Below are positions 1 to 7,405 of a DNA stretch of 35,688 nt, piece by piece. The notes under the pieces are model-generated. The model saw only the letters and a program-made list of their open reading frames with translations, did no database searches and was not told the origin of the DNA. Each line of letters opens with the position of its first letter. The stretch's first letter is position 1. Source of the DNA: Cytophagaceae bacterium (GTDB taxonomy: Bacteria; Bacteroidota; Bacteroidia; Cytophagales; Flexibacteraceae); assembly GCA_027485575.1 (NCBI GenBank), contig JAIXQU010000045.1, positions 1-35,688 on the forward strand, written 5' to 3'. A program made the translations under genes and the position numbers.

Positions 1-180
1 AAGGAAAAAAAATAATACGTCTTGCGAGGGGAACCAGAAGTATCCACTTCTTGGTTTCCTTCAAAAGAAAATTAGGGGTGTAAACTCCCTCAGCTTACAC
101 ACTTTTTTGAACACTACCTTCGGTAAAAAGGCAGTTGGTCTTGAAGACATATGTGCCTGAAAGGAATAATTCTTCAAAAC
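1..180. other. Left-edge region with hairpins; no gene assigned
   Basis: No complete gene is visible. On the + strand a frame from base 3 is open to a TAA at 81-83 (26 codons, basic C-terminus) and another from base 2 is open to a TGA at 158-160. Either could be the tail of a gene cut by the window edge, but neither is recognisable. Hairpins are visible: 30-59 (about 10 bp, bulged, loop TATCCA), 78-100 (GTGTAA/TTACAC followed by six T at 103-108, a weak terminator shape), and TTGAAGA 141-147 with TCTTCAA 171-177. They could belong to a small RNA or to the 3' end of an upstream transcript. I do not match them to a known RNA family. Confidence 0.25.
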
Positions 181-190
181 AGAAAAATAA

Positions 191-228
191 AAAAAGGCCG
201 GAAATTTATCTCCGGCCTTTTTTTTAAT
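191..228. terminator. Bidirectional rho-independent terminator
   Basis: A perfect 7-bp stem, GGCCGGA (196-202) with TCCGGCC (211-217), has an 8-base loop. It is followed by a run of T on the + strand and preceded by a run of A, which reads as T on the - strand. It lies just past the tonB stop codon, so it most likely ends the leftward exbB-exbD-exbD-tonB transcript; it could also stop a rightward transcript from the window edge. Confidence 0.85.
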
Positions 229-238
229 CTAGGAATAA

Positions 239-1057
239 CTATCGGGCAAGCTTAAATACAATAGGAATATTCATCCTAACCTTTACTTCCCTACCGCCAT
301 TTTTACCAGGTGTCCATTTTGGCATAGCTTTAACAACACGAAGTGCTTCTTCATCACACCCATAACCTATACCTTTTAAAAGCTTAACATCATCAACTTC
401 TCCTGAAGAAGTAACGACAAAGGTTACAAAGACTTTTCCTTCAATATCTTGGTTAATAGCCTTTTGAGGGTACTTTATATTTTTTGCAAAATAACTTTGA
501 AGGTCCCCTCCCGGTGGTTGAGGCTCTTGCTCAACAAATGAAAATTCTGGCTCTGGCTCAGGCGGCGCACCAATAACTTCACCTGTTCCTGCTGCATCTA
601 CTACCAACTCATTTGGATCTGCTGTTGGGTCACCCTGAACGGTTTCTGTGCCAGCAACAACCGCTTTCAGTTCTTCTTGCTTTGGTGGATCTTCCTCAAT
701 GATTTCTTCATCAGGTGCAACTTCCGGTGGCACAAACCTAACCGTAGAAACCTGCGGTGGCGGTGGTGAAGAAGGCAACGGTGGTGGAGGCGGAGTCTTT
801 GGATCAATCGGTGGTGGTTCAATCATTTTTGGATCCACCGTCACAATTTCCTGCTCTTCAATATCGGCTTCAGGTTTAATTTTTTCCCAGATTACCGGTC
901 CACCAACAAATAGACCAAAACCAAGGATTGCAAATAAAACCGCCCTTAAAACATAATCATCATAAATCCTTCTCAGATCATATGCCCCATACTGCTTATT
1001 ACGACCTTCGAAAATGAGGTCGTTTAGGCTGGCATCTTTATAATTTATTTTTTCCAT
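239..1057 (-). CDS. tonB: TonB family energy-transducing protein
   Basis: TonB carries proton-motive energy from the ExbB-ExbD motor to outer-membrane TonB-dependent receptors. The 272-residue protein starts with the Bacteroidota-type segment around FEGRNKQYGAYDLRR (16-30), then one membrane helix at about 37-57. A proline-rich periplasm-spanning linker follows (about 76-116), then an acidic stretch, and a TonB C-terminal domain from about 185 to the end containing YPQKA and a WTPG motif. It is the last gene of the leftward operon, 13 bases after the exbD stop, and is followed by the terminator at 191-228. Family assignment is firm. Which receptors it serves cannot be told, since none lies in the window. 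Confidence 0.95.
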   Translation of the reverse strand: MEKINYKDASLNDLIFEGRNKQYGAYDLRRIYDDYVLRAVLFAILGFGLFVGGPVIWEKIKPEADIEEQEIVTVDPKMIEPPPIDPKTPPPPPLPSSPPPPQVSTVRFVPPEVAPDEEIIEEDPPKQEELKAVVAGTETVQGDPTADPNELVVDAAGTGEVIGAPPEPEPEFSFVEQEPQPPGGDLQSYFAKNIKYPQKAINQDIEGKVFVTFVVTSSGEVDDVKLLKGIGYGCDEEALRVVKAMPKWTPGKNGGREVKVRMNIPIVFKLAR

Positions 1058-1070
1058 TCTTCAATGCCAG

Positions 1071-1550
1071 TTAGAAAGGTGCTTTTTCCAATAATTCCAA
1101 ATCTGAGGGAGTAATATCTACAAGAGCGTAGATTCGAATCCCTGTAATTGCCATTTCATCTATACAATCCACAAGGTTTTTATACTTGGATTCCTTTTTT
1201 GCTTTGATGATTACAATAGGCTCCTTAATTGTTTTAACTTTATTGAGGAGTACTTTTCTCAAACCACTTTCAGAAAAATTAGTCAATTGAATGTCCGGAT
1301 TTTCTGGATCTGTATAGTAGTATATTTTATCGTTTTCAGCCAAAATCAAAGTTGTAGTTCTGGATTTGGCGACTTTCATTGTTTCATTTTTATCCGTTTT
1401 GTCGGGCATGTTCACTTCCATAGTTTGCGGTTTGCTAAACGTCGTGGTGAGCATGAAAAACGTGACCAGCAAAAATGCAAGGTCAACCATGGGGGTCATA
1501 TCTACTTTTGTGGAGACCTTTTTCCCCCCCCCGGTGTCTATATCTGCCAT
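1071..1550 (-). CDS. exbD: ExbD/TolR family biopolymer transport protein (second ExbD)
   Basis: ExbD is the single-helix partner of ExbB in the proton-driven motor that energises TonB. The 159-residue protein has a short basic cytoplasmic N-terminus with a GGGKK segment, a membrane helix at about 21-38 and a periplasmic domain. The proton-pathway aspartate conserved in the family is Asp23, in MTPMVDLAFLL. It lies 33 bases after the first exbD and 13 bases before tonB, so co-transcription is nearly certain. A run of nine C (G on the coding strand) near codon 7-9 is a possible slippage or sequencing-error site, but the frame is intact as read. Confidence 0.94.
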   Translation of the reverse strand: MADIDTGGGKKVSTKVDMTPMVDLAFLLVTFFMLTTTFSKPQTMEVNMPDKTDKNETMKVAKSRTTTLILAENDKIYYYTDPENPDIQLTNFSESGLRKVLLNKVKTIKEPIVIIKAKKESKYKNLVDCIDEMAITGIRIYALVDITPSDLELLEKAPF

Positions 1551-1583
1551 TTTCTTATGTCTTTAAAAAGGTTGACAATATTT

Positions 1584-2183
1584 TTAGAGAACTTTAGGCT
1601 TGGCCTTCATGTTCGTTATCAGATTAAACTTATTGATGTTTTGGTCCTGCAAAGTTGAAATCACTTTTCCAACAGTTTCATAACTTGCATTTACATCACC
1701 TTTTATGGTAATCCGCAGTTTTGGATTCGCATATCGGGCATAAGCTACCCAATCTGTCAATTCATTTTGTGCAGAATCGCATGGAATGCCCATCTGAGGA
1801 AACTTGGCTTTATCCTTGGTTCCCAAAAGTTGCCTTAGATTTCCTATTGGCAAACCAAATGAACTCAAAAGAGAAAACTGTTTGATTTCCTCCTGGGTAA
1901 AACCCACTTTATATTTTCCTGCGACATACTCAAGCATTTTTTCCCTGTCAAACTGACCATCTATCCCAAAATAAACACGGTTTTGTTTATCAATGGCGAT
2001 GGTCATAATGTCTTTGTCGGGCAACTTAACATCTGAAATAGATGCTGGAGTATCAACAACCACGGGGTCGTCTGCTTTGAATTTTGCAGTTAATATAAAG
2101 AAGGTCAGGAGTAGAAAAGCCATATCGCACATGGCTGTCATGTCGAGCGATATACTTTTCCTTGCTATTTTTACTTTAGACAT
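1584..2183 (-). CDS. exbD: ExbD/TolR family biopolymer transport protein (first, long ExbD)
   Basis: This is a second, distinct ExbD homologue of 199 residues, about 40 longer than its neighbour. The helix is at about 18-35, with the conserved channel aspartate at Asp20 in MTAMCDMAFLL. The extra length lies in the periplasmic part (about 80-150), which is unlike the other ExbD. Bacteroidota operons often encode two different ExbD proteins, which could form a heterodimer in one ExbB ring (inference). It starts 29 bases after the exbB stop. Confidence 0.93.
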   Translation of the reverse strand: MSKVKIARKSISLDMTAMCDMAFLLLTFFILTAKFKADDPVVVDTPASISDVKLPDKDIMTIAIDKQNRVYFGIDGQFDREKMLEYVAGKYKVGFTQEEIKQFSLLSSFGLPIGNLRQLLGTKDKAKFPQMGIPCDSAQNELTDWVAYARYANPKLRITIKGDVNASYETVGKVISTLQDQNINKFNLITNMKAKPKVL

Positions 2184-2212
2184 TTTATTGGCTCCTGAGC
2201 TTTAAAAATGAA

Positions 2213-3031
2213 CTATTTAGTTTTTGACCCGAAAGTCTGGATGATGCTGAAACCAACTTCATCAATGCTGTAGGTAAGATTGTCGATTTTGCTGGTAAAC
2301 AAATTGTAGAAAATGATAGCAAAAGCGGATGAACCGATACCAAGAGCTGTATTAATCAAGGCTTCAGAGATACCCGTTGAAAGGGCTGAGGAATCAGGAG
2401 CGCCAGCGGCTGCAAGAGCCGAGAAGGCCTTGATCATACCCAAAACAGTGCCTAAAAGACCCACAAGCGTTGAAACGGAAGCGAGGGTCGCAAGTATGGT
2501 TAAGTTCTTTTCTAACATTGGAAGTTCAAGAGAGGTAGAGTCTTCAAGTTCTTTCTGAATAGATAGTACTTTCTGGTCTTTGGCCATGTTGGTTTCAACC
2601 TGCATTTCTTTATATTTATGCAATACCGATTGAATTACATTTCCAACAGACCCTTTTTGTTTGCTGCACTCAGCAATAGCGCCATCTACGTTGTCAGAAT
2701 TAAGAAGAGATTTAACTTTTCTTACAAATTCATCAACGGAACCAGTACCAGAGGCTTTTCCAATAGTTAGCATTCTCTCAATAGAAAAAGTAATTACCAT
2801 TAAGAAAAAAGACATCAATATGGGTACGATTACTCCACCTTTATATACTGTTCCCAGCCATTTTCCTACCCCTTCTTCGATTGGGTGATTGTTCAAATCT
2901 CCTCCTTGAAAGTTTGCTGGATTTCCCAAAACAAACATGTAAAAAACGATTGCGAATACGAAAATGATCACCATGGTGATACTTGCGAAAAACGATTTGG
3001 CCTTACTGGCCTGCGGTTGCTGATTAGCCAT
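2213..3031 (-). CDS. exbB: ExbB/TolQ/MotA family proton-channel protein
   Basis: ExbB forms the inner-membrane ring around the ExbD helices and conducts protons to drive TonB. The 272-residue protein has helices at about 15-36, 63-84, 170-200 and 217-240. The strongest family marker is the segment with STLVGLLGTVLGMIKAF near 188-205, the MotA/TolQ/ExbB proton-channel domain. The N-terminal extra helix (15-36) is typical of Bacteroidota ExbB. It is the first gene of the operon; the ATG at 3029-3031 is preceded by about 70 bases of leader after the likely promoter at 3103-3110. Confidence 0.93.
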   Translation of the reverse strand: MANQQPQASKAKSFFASITMVIIFVFAIVFYMFVLGNPANFQGGDLNNHPIEEGVGKWLGTVYKGGVIVPILMSFFLMVITFSIERMLTIGKASGTGSVDEFVRKVKSLLNSDNVDGAIAECSKQKGSVGNVIQSVLHKYKEMQVETNMAKDQKVLSIQKELEDSTSLELPMLEKNLTILATLASVSTLVGLLGTVLGMIKAFSALAAAGAPDSSALSTGISEALINTALGIGSSAFAIIFYNLFTSKIDNLTYSIDEVGFSIIQTFGSKTK

Positions 3032-3093
3032 TGATTTTTGTTTTTTTAAGAATTGACTTATTTGAAAAAATTAAAGAAGTGCACAAGTAAAAT

Positions 3094-3110
3094 TTGCGGT
3101 CGCAAGTATA
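3094..3110 (-). promoter_or_regulatory. Possible exbB operon promoter -7 box with overlapping palindrome
   Basis: On the - strand TATACTTG (3103-3110) matches the Bacteroidota -7 consensus TAnnTTTG at all but one position, about 70 bases before the exbB start. No good TTG -33 element is seen at the expected distance. A short palindrome, TTGCG-GT-CGCAA (3094-3105), overlaps the box and could be an operator. Confidence 0.3.
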
Positions 3111-3228
3111 TCAAATATTCTCTTTGGATAAGAACGATATTAAATCAAAATTATTTTAAATACATGTGAAATAGGTAAAATTAAGTGTCAAGTGTATTTT
3201 TTAAGTGGTAAAATATAAGACACTGCGC

Positions 3229-3258
3229 TTTGAAAAGAGGTTCAAAACTCTTTTCAAA
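3229..3258. repeat. 11-bp perfect inverted repeat in the exbB-smc gap
   Basis: TTTGAAAAGAG (3229-3239) pairs perfectly with CTCTTTTCAAA (3248-3258) across an 8-base loop. No T-run follows on either strand, so a classical terminator is unlikely. The rest of 3111-3631 shows no convincing gene; a 61-codon - strand frame at 3424-3609 has no recognisable features. Confidence 0.6.
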
Positions 3259-3631
3259 ATAATTATAATAGTCTGTATTACTGAACATTAAACTCCGTAT
3301 CCACATTTGTAATGGTTGTTAATGAAGCAAGTGAAGAGTTCGAAGAAACCTCAATGAAACACCAATAGAATTTTTCAAATAACTTAAAAAAGATTTAATC
3401 GTTTGGTAACCAGAATTTTCAATTCAATACCCCCATTGCCTTGTACATATTATTAATCGACCGATTCCCCTCTTTTCAAAATTCAAATAACAATGGCTAG
3501 CCCCATGAAAAAATGACTCCCGAAACTCATAACAACCACAAAAAGGTGCAGTGTAAAATTGAAAACCATAATTTAGAAAATGAATAAGAAACTGTGAAAT
3601 CTTAAACAACGAATTAGACAGGTTGATTTTG

Positions 3632-3661
3632 TTGAAACCTCAGTCGAAAACACTATTTTTG
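3632..3661 (+). promoter_or_regulatory. smc promoter, Bacteroidota type
   Basis: TTG (3632-3634), then exactly 19 bases, then TATTTTTG (3654-3661) fits the Bacteroidota primary sigma-factor consensus TTG-N19-TAnnTTTG. Transcription would begin near 3668, giving a leader of roughly 90 bases before the smc ATG. Confidence 0.65.
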
Positions 3662-3758
3662 CTTCCTTTTTTTAAAGAGAAACTCTCACATTTTTTTCTG
3701 TTTTTTATATCCCTTTAAAAGCGATATTTCTGAGAAAAGTGTTGAGAAAAAAATAGAG

Positions 3759-6700
3759 ATGCAACTTAGCAAACTGGAAATCAGGGGCTTCAAAAGTTTT
3801 GGAGACAAAATAACCATTCACTTTGACAAAGGAGTGACAGGTATTGTGGGCCCAAACGGTTGCGGAAAATCCAATGTGGTAGATGCCATTCGCTGGGTAC
3901 TTGGGGAACAAAAAACCAGGAATCTGCGCTCAGATAAGATGGAAAACCTCATCTTCAACGGCACAAAGAACCGCAAACCATTACAAATGGCAGAGGTAAG
4001 TCTCAGTTTCCTCAACAATAAAAATATTCTGCCTACGGAGTATACAACGGTAACCATCAGCCGGAGGTATTACAGAGATGGCGAAAGCGAGTATCTTCTC
4101 AATGGGGTAACCTGCAGACTAAAAGACATAACCAGCCTTTTCCTTGACACAGGAATTGGGCCGGATAGTTATGCCATCATCGAACTTAAAATGGTAGACG
4201 ACATCCTTTCTGACCGTGAAAACAGCAGAAGGGCATTGTTGGAAGAAGCAGCTGGCATATCCAAATTTAAAATCCGTAAAAAGGAAACTTTCCGCAAACT
4301 GGAAGACACAGAGGCCGACCTTACCCGTTTGGAGGATGTCCTTTTCGAAATAAGGAAAAATATGAAGGCCCTGGAAAAGCAGGCCAGACAAGCAGAAGAA
4401 TACTACCAGATAAAAGAAGGTTACAAACTGGCAGCCATAGAACATGCCCGTTTCAGCATGGCCTCGAAGGCTGAAATTTTAACTGCGCTTAAAGGCAAAA
4501 CTACTGAATGTCAATCTCTTAGAACCGAGTATTCAGCCAAAATAGCCAGCCAGGAAGCTGAATTGGAGGAGATAAAAGCTAAATTGCTACAGGAGGAAAA
4601 AACCCTTTCCGGAAGACAAAAAACCCTGAATGAATATGCAACCAAAATCAGGGAAATAGAAAGTCAAAAGAAAATTCGGGAAGACAGGCACAAGTTTTAT
4701 ACAGAACGAACAGGAAAACTCAATCTGGAAATCGGACAAATAGCGGAACAGAAAAAACTGATTGAAAAATCCATCCAACAAACCACCAAGGTGAAAAGTC
4801 TGGAAGAAAAACAATTGGAGGAACTAAAGACAGATTTGGAAATCGCCCAGGAAAATCTGGCCATTGCCCGGGAAGAAACAGAAAGGTTAAGGGCACAGCT
4901 TGACATTGAGCAGGAACAGCTGCGCAAAAAACAGCAGGAGTTATACCAATTAGAAAAATCACTGGAATATGCCGAAACACAAAAAGCCGATTTAGAAAAC
5001 GAACTCAAAAAGGCGGTTGTCGCCACAGAGGACCAAACTGTTTTCCTTGAAAATTTTGAAAAAAAATTAAGCTCCATTTCTGAAATGGCCACTGAAAAGT
5101 CGGCCCAGATTATTGAAATGGAAAAAAAAGAAATAGAACTTACTGAGAACATAGCGTACAAAATTCAGGAAGGGGAGGAAATTAAACAAAAACTGGCAGA
5201 TAAACACCGAAAACTGGATGCAAGGTCAAATGAATTGAGCCTGATAAAAGCAATGGTAGAAAATCTTGAAGGCTTTCCAGAGGCTGTTAAGTTTTTAAGA
5301 AAAAATAAATCATGGAGTAAAAAAGCCCCATTAGTTGCTGATATCATTAACATAGAAGAGAAATATAAAATGGCACTGGAATCTGTTCTGGAGCCTTTTT
5401 TGAATCACTATGTGGTACAAACAGAAACTGAAGCCTATCTGGCGATGAAGCTTTTATCAGAAGGGCAGAAAGGAAAAAGCAGTTTTTTGGTACTTGATAA
5501 TTTAAAAAACTTCACAAATAAAAAACAAGAGATACTAGTAGATGCCATTTCAGCAGCAGGGCTTGTAGAATATGACCAGATATACGAAAAATTGGTGACA
5601 TATCTGCTGGATGATGTGTACATAACCGACAAAACCATACCATTCACGGCAGCAGCATCCACCGAAACCCCAATGCTATTTGGAGAAATGGCCTGGGACT
5701 GGGCAGAGCATACCGTAGTTTCTATTTCTGGTGCCATGACCAAACGTAAGTTTAGTCTTTCTGGCGGCTCTACCTCCGTATTGGAAGGCAATAAGATAGG
5801 CAAAGCCATACAAATCAAGAAGTTAGAAACAGAAATAGCTGACTTAAACACCTCTGTTCACAATGAAAAAATAGCCTTGGAAGCAAACCTGGAGGCCATT
5901 ATTCAACTAAGGGAAAGCACGGGTAAGAGTCTGATTGACCACCTGCAAAAGGAGGTAAACCAACTCCGCCAGGAAGAAGCAGCCCTGTCCGCCAGAAAGG
6001 AACAATCTTTGGAGCTACTGAGAAGCTCGGCTGCCCGAAAAGAAGACATCCAACAAAAGATTCTCCAGCTTACGGAATCTTCGGCCCAGCAATTTCCACA
6101 AATGGAAGAAACAAAGTTCCACGTGGAACAGTTGACCAAAAGAATAGAGGAAAACCAAACGAGTTTTAAAATACGCTCTGAGGAAACAACAATGACCTCA
6201 GGAAAATTCAACCAATTGAATATTCAGAACATTCAATTGATGAACAGTATGAAGTCCAGACAACAGGAGGAAGATTTCAGAAAAAAGGAATTAGAACAAC
6301 TAAATGAACGGGAATTTCAAGCAAGCACAGAAGCAGAAACTGTTAAGAAAGAACTTTTAGGCTTAACGGAAATTGACGATTCAACCAATAACGAACTTCC
6401 GGACCTGTACGAAGAAAAACGAGCCATAGAAGAAGGCTTAAACGAATCAGAAAAACTATACTTTGAAACCAGAGGCGGAATTGACATTCGGGAAAAAGAC
6501 ATCCGGGAATTGAACAGAAAGCGTGAACAAGTAGCGGTTCTGATAACCGAATCCCAGGAAGAAATGAACAATGGCCAGAGCCAGCTCATTGCAATCCAGG
6601 AACGCATCAATGTTGAGTTTGAAGTTTTTATAAGTTGGGAAGAAGGTTTGCCAGAACCCAATGCCAAAGAGGAAGAAAGTTTCAGGCAAAAAATGCAGAC

Positions 6701-7328
6701 GATCAAAAATCAACTGGAAAAAATGGGGCCAATCAACCTGATGGCCAGAGAGGCATATCAGGAAATAAAAGAACGACACGACTTTATAGAAGCACAGAAA
6801 AAAGATTTGTTGGATGCTAAAGCATCTCTGGCAAACACAATAACTGAAATAGAAAAAGTTGCCAAAGAGCATTTTTCTGCCACCTTTCAAAAAGTTCAGG
6901 AAAATTTTAAGTTGGTATTTCGTTCTTTGTTTACAGAAGAAGACACCTGTGACTTGGTTTTTCAAGACCCGTCTGCGCCCCTGGAAAGTCCGATAGACAT
7001 AATGGCTCGACCTAAAGGAAAGCGCCCTTTAACCATCAACCAGCTTTCCGGAGGCGAAAAAACGCTGACAGCCATCTCTTTGTTGTTTGCAATTTACCTA
7101 ATTAAACCAGCGCCATTCTGTATATTTGATGAAGCCGATGCACCTTTAGATGATACCAACATAGACAAGTTCAATAAAATCATTAGAAAGTTTTCAAACG
7201 AAAGTCAGTTTATTATTGTTACCCACAACAAAAGAACTATGGCAAGCACAGATGTTATTTATGGAGTGACTATGCCGGAGCAAGGCGTGAGTCGTGTAAT
7301 ACCTGTAGATTTAAGAGAACTAGCCTAA
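3759..7328 (+). CDS. smc: Chromosome segregation protein SMC
   Basis: SMC is the ATPase core of bacterial condensin; with ScpA/ScpB it loops and resolves the newly replicated chromosome. The 1189-residue protein has a Walker A motif GPNGCGKS at 31-38 and a long coiled coil (about 165-500). A hinge domain follows at about 500-670, then the returning coiled coil (about 670-1000). The C-terminal head carries the signature LSGGEK at 1096-1101 and Walker B CIFDEAD at 1121-1127. Length and order are normal for the family. The coding sequence contains a perfect parS-like palindrome at 6116-6129. scpA and scpB are not in the window. Confidence 0.98.
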   Translation: MQLSKLEIRGFKSFGDKITIHFDKGVTGIVGPNGCGKSNVVDAIRWVLGEQKTRNLRSDKMENLIFNGTKNRKPLQMAEVSLSFLNNKNILPTEYTTVTISRRYYRDGESEYLLNGVTCRLKDITSLFLDTGIGPDSYAIIELKMVDDILSDRENSRRALLEEAAGISKFKIRKKETFRKLEDTEADLTRLEDVLFEIRKNMKALEKQARQAEEYYQIKEGYKLAAIEHARFSMASKAEILTALKGKTTECQSLRTEYSAKIASQEAELEEIKAKLLQEEKTLSGRQKTLNEYATKIREIESQKKIREDRHKFYTERTGKLNLEIGQIAEQKKLIEKSIQQTTKVKSLEEKQLEELKTDLEIAQENLAIAREETERLRAQLDIEQEQLRKKQQELYQLEKSLEYAETQKADLENELKKAVVATEDQTVFLENFEKKLSSISEMATEKSAQIIEMEKKEIELTENIAYKIQEGEEIKQKLADKHRKLDARSNELSLIKAMVENLEGFPEAVKFLRKNKSWSKKAPLVADIINIEEKYKMALESVLEPFLNHYVVQTETEAYLAMKLLSEGQKGKSSFLVLDNLKNFTNKKQEILVDAISAAGLVEYDQIYEKLVTYLLDDVYITDKTIPFTAAASTETPMLFGEMAWDWAEHTVVSISGAMTKRKFSLSGGSTSVLEGNKIGKAIQIKKLETEIADLNTSVHNEKIALEANLEAIIQLRESTGKSLIDHLQKEVNQLRQEEAALSARKEQSLELLRSSAARKEDIQQKILQLTESSAQQFPQMEETKFHVEQLTKRIEENQTSFKIRSEETTMTSGKFNQLNIQNIQLMNSMKSRQQEEDFRKKELEQLNEREFQASTEAETVKKELLGLTEIDDSTNNELPDLYEEKRAIEEGLNESEKLYFETRGGIDIREKDIRELNRKREQVAVLITESQEEMNNGQSQLIAIQERINVEFEVFISWEEGLPEPNAKEEESFRQKMQTIKNQLEKMGPINLMAREAYQEIKERHDFIEAQKKDLLDAKASLANTITEIEKVAKEHFSATFQKVQENFKLVFRSLFTEEDTCDLVFQDPSAPLESPIDIMARPKGKRPLTINQLSGGEKTLTAISLLFAIYLIKPAPFCIFDEADAPLDDTNIDKFNKIIRKFSNESQFIIVTHNKRTMASTDVIYGVTMPEQGVSRVIPVDLRELA
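6115..6130. promoter_or_regulatory. parS: parS-like ParB-binding site inside smc
   Basis: AGTTCCACGTGGAACA has a perfect 14-base palindromic core and matches the ParB consensus TGTTNCACGTGNAACA at 15 of 16 positions (first base A). It lies in the second coiled-coil half of smc, encoding Phe-His-Val-Glu. A perfect 14-mer is very unlikely by chance, and a second copy lies 1.26 kb away. parS sites are commonly intragenic and origin-proximal. Confidence 0.8.
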
Positions 7329-7374
7329 CTAAAAATGAAACCCAATAATTCCAAAAAAACAAAAACCGCTCAAA

Positions 7375-7390
7375 CGTTCCACGTGGAACA
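7375..7390. promoter_or_regulatory. parS: parS-like ParB-binding site between smc and mnmG
   Basis: CGTTCCACGTGGAACA carries the same perfect 14-base palindrome (7376-7389) as the copy in smc and matches the parS consensus at 15 of 16 positions (first base C). It occupies the 77-base gap before mnmG, ending 15 bases upstream of its ATG, so bound ParB might also affect mnmG expression. Confidence 0.82.
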
Positions 7391-7405
7391 CCTAGAAACC
7401 AAAAC

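Noticed and set aside
648-956. Glycine-rich 102-codon frame on the + strand
   Set aside because: It is the complement of the TonB proline-rich linker; proline codons read backwards as glycine.
1126-1146. tRNA T-arm-like sequence GATTCGAATCCCTG
   Set aside because: It lies in the well-conserved exbD coding sequence, and no acceptor, D or anticodon arms can be formed around it.
3297-3305. Isolated DnaA-box-like GTATCCACA (similar single near-matches at 10176 and 15560)
   Set aside because: Single one-mismatch matches are expected by chance in AT-rich DNA and are not clustered.
3424-3609. 61-codon - strand frame in the exbB-smc gap
   Set aside because: Cys/Phe-rich composition, no family resemblance, no promoter or neighbour support.
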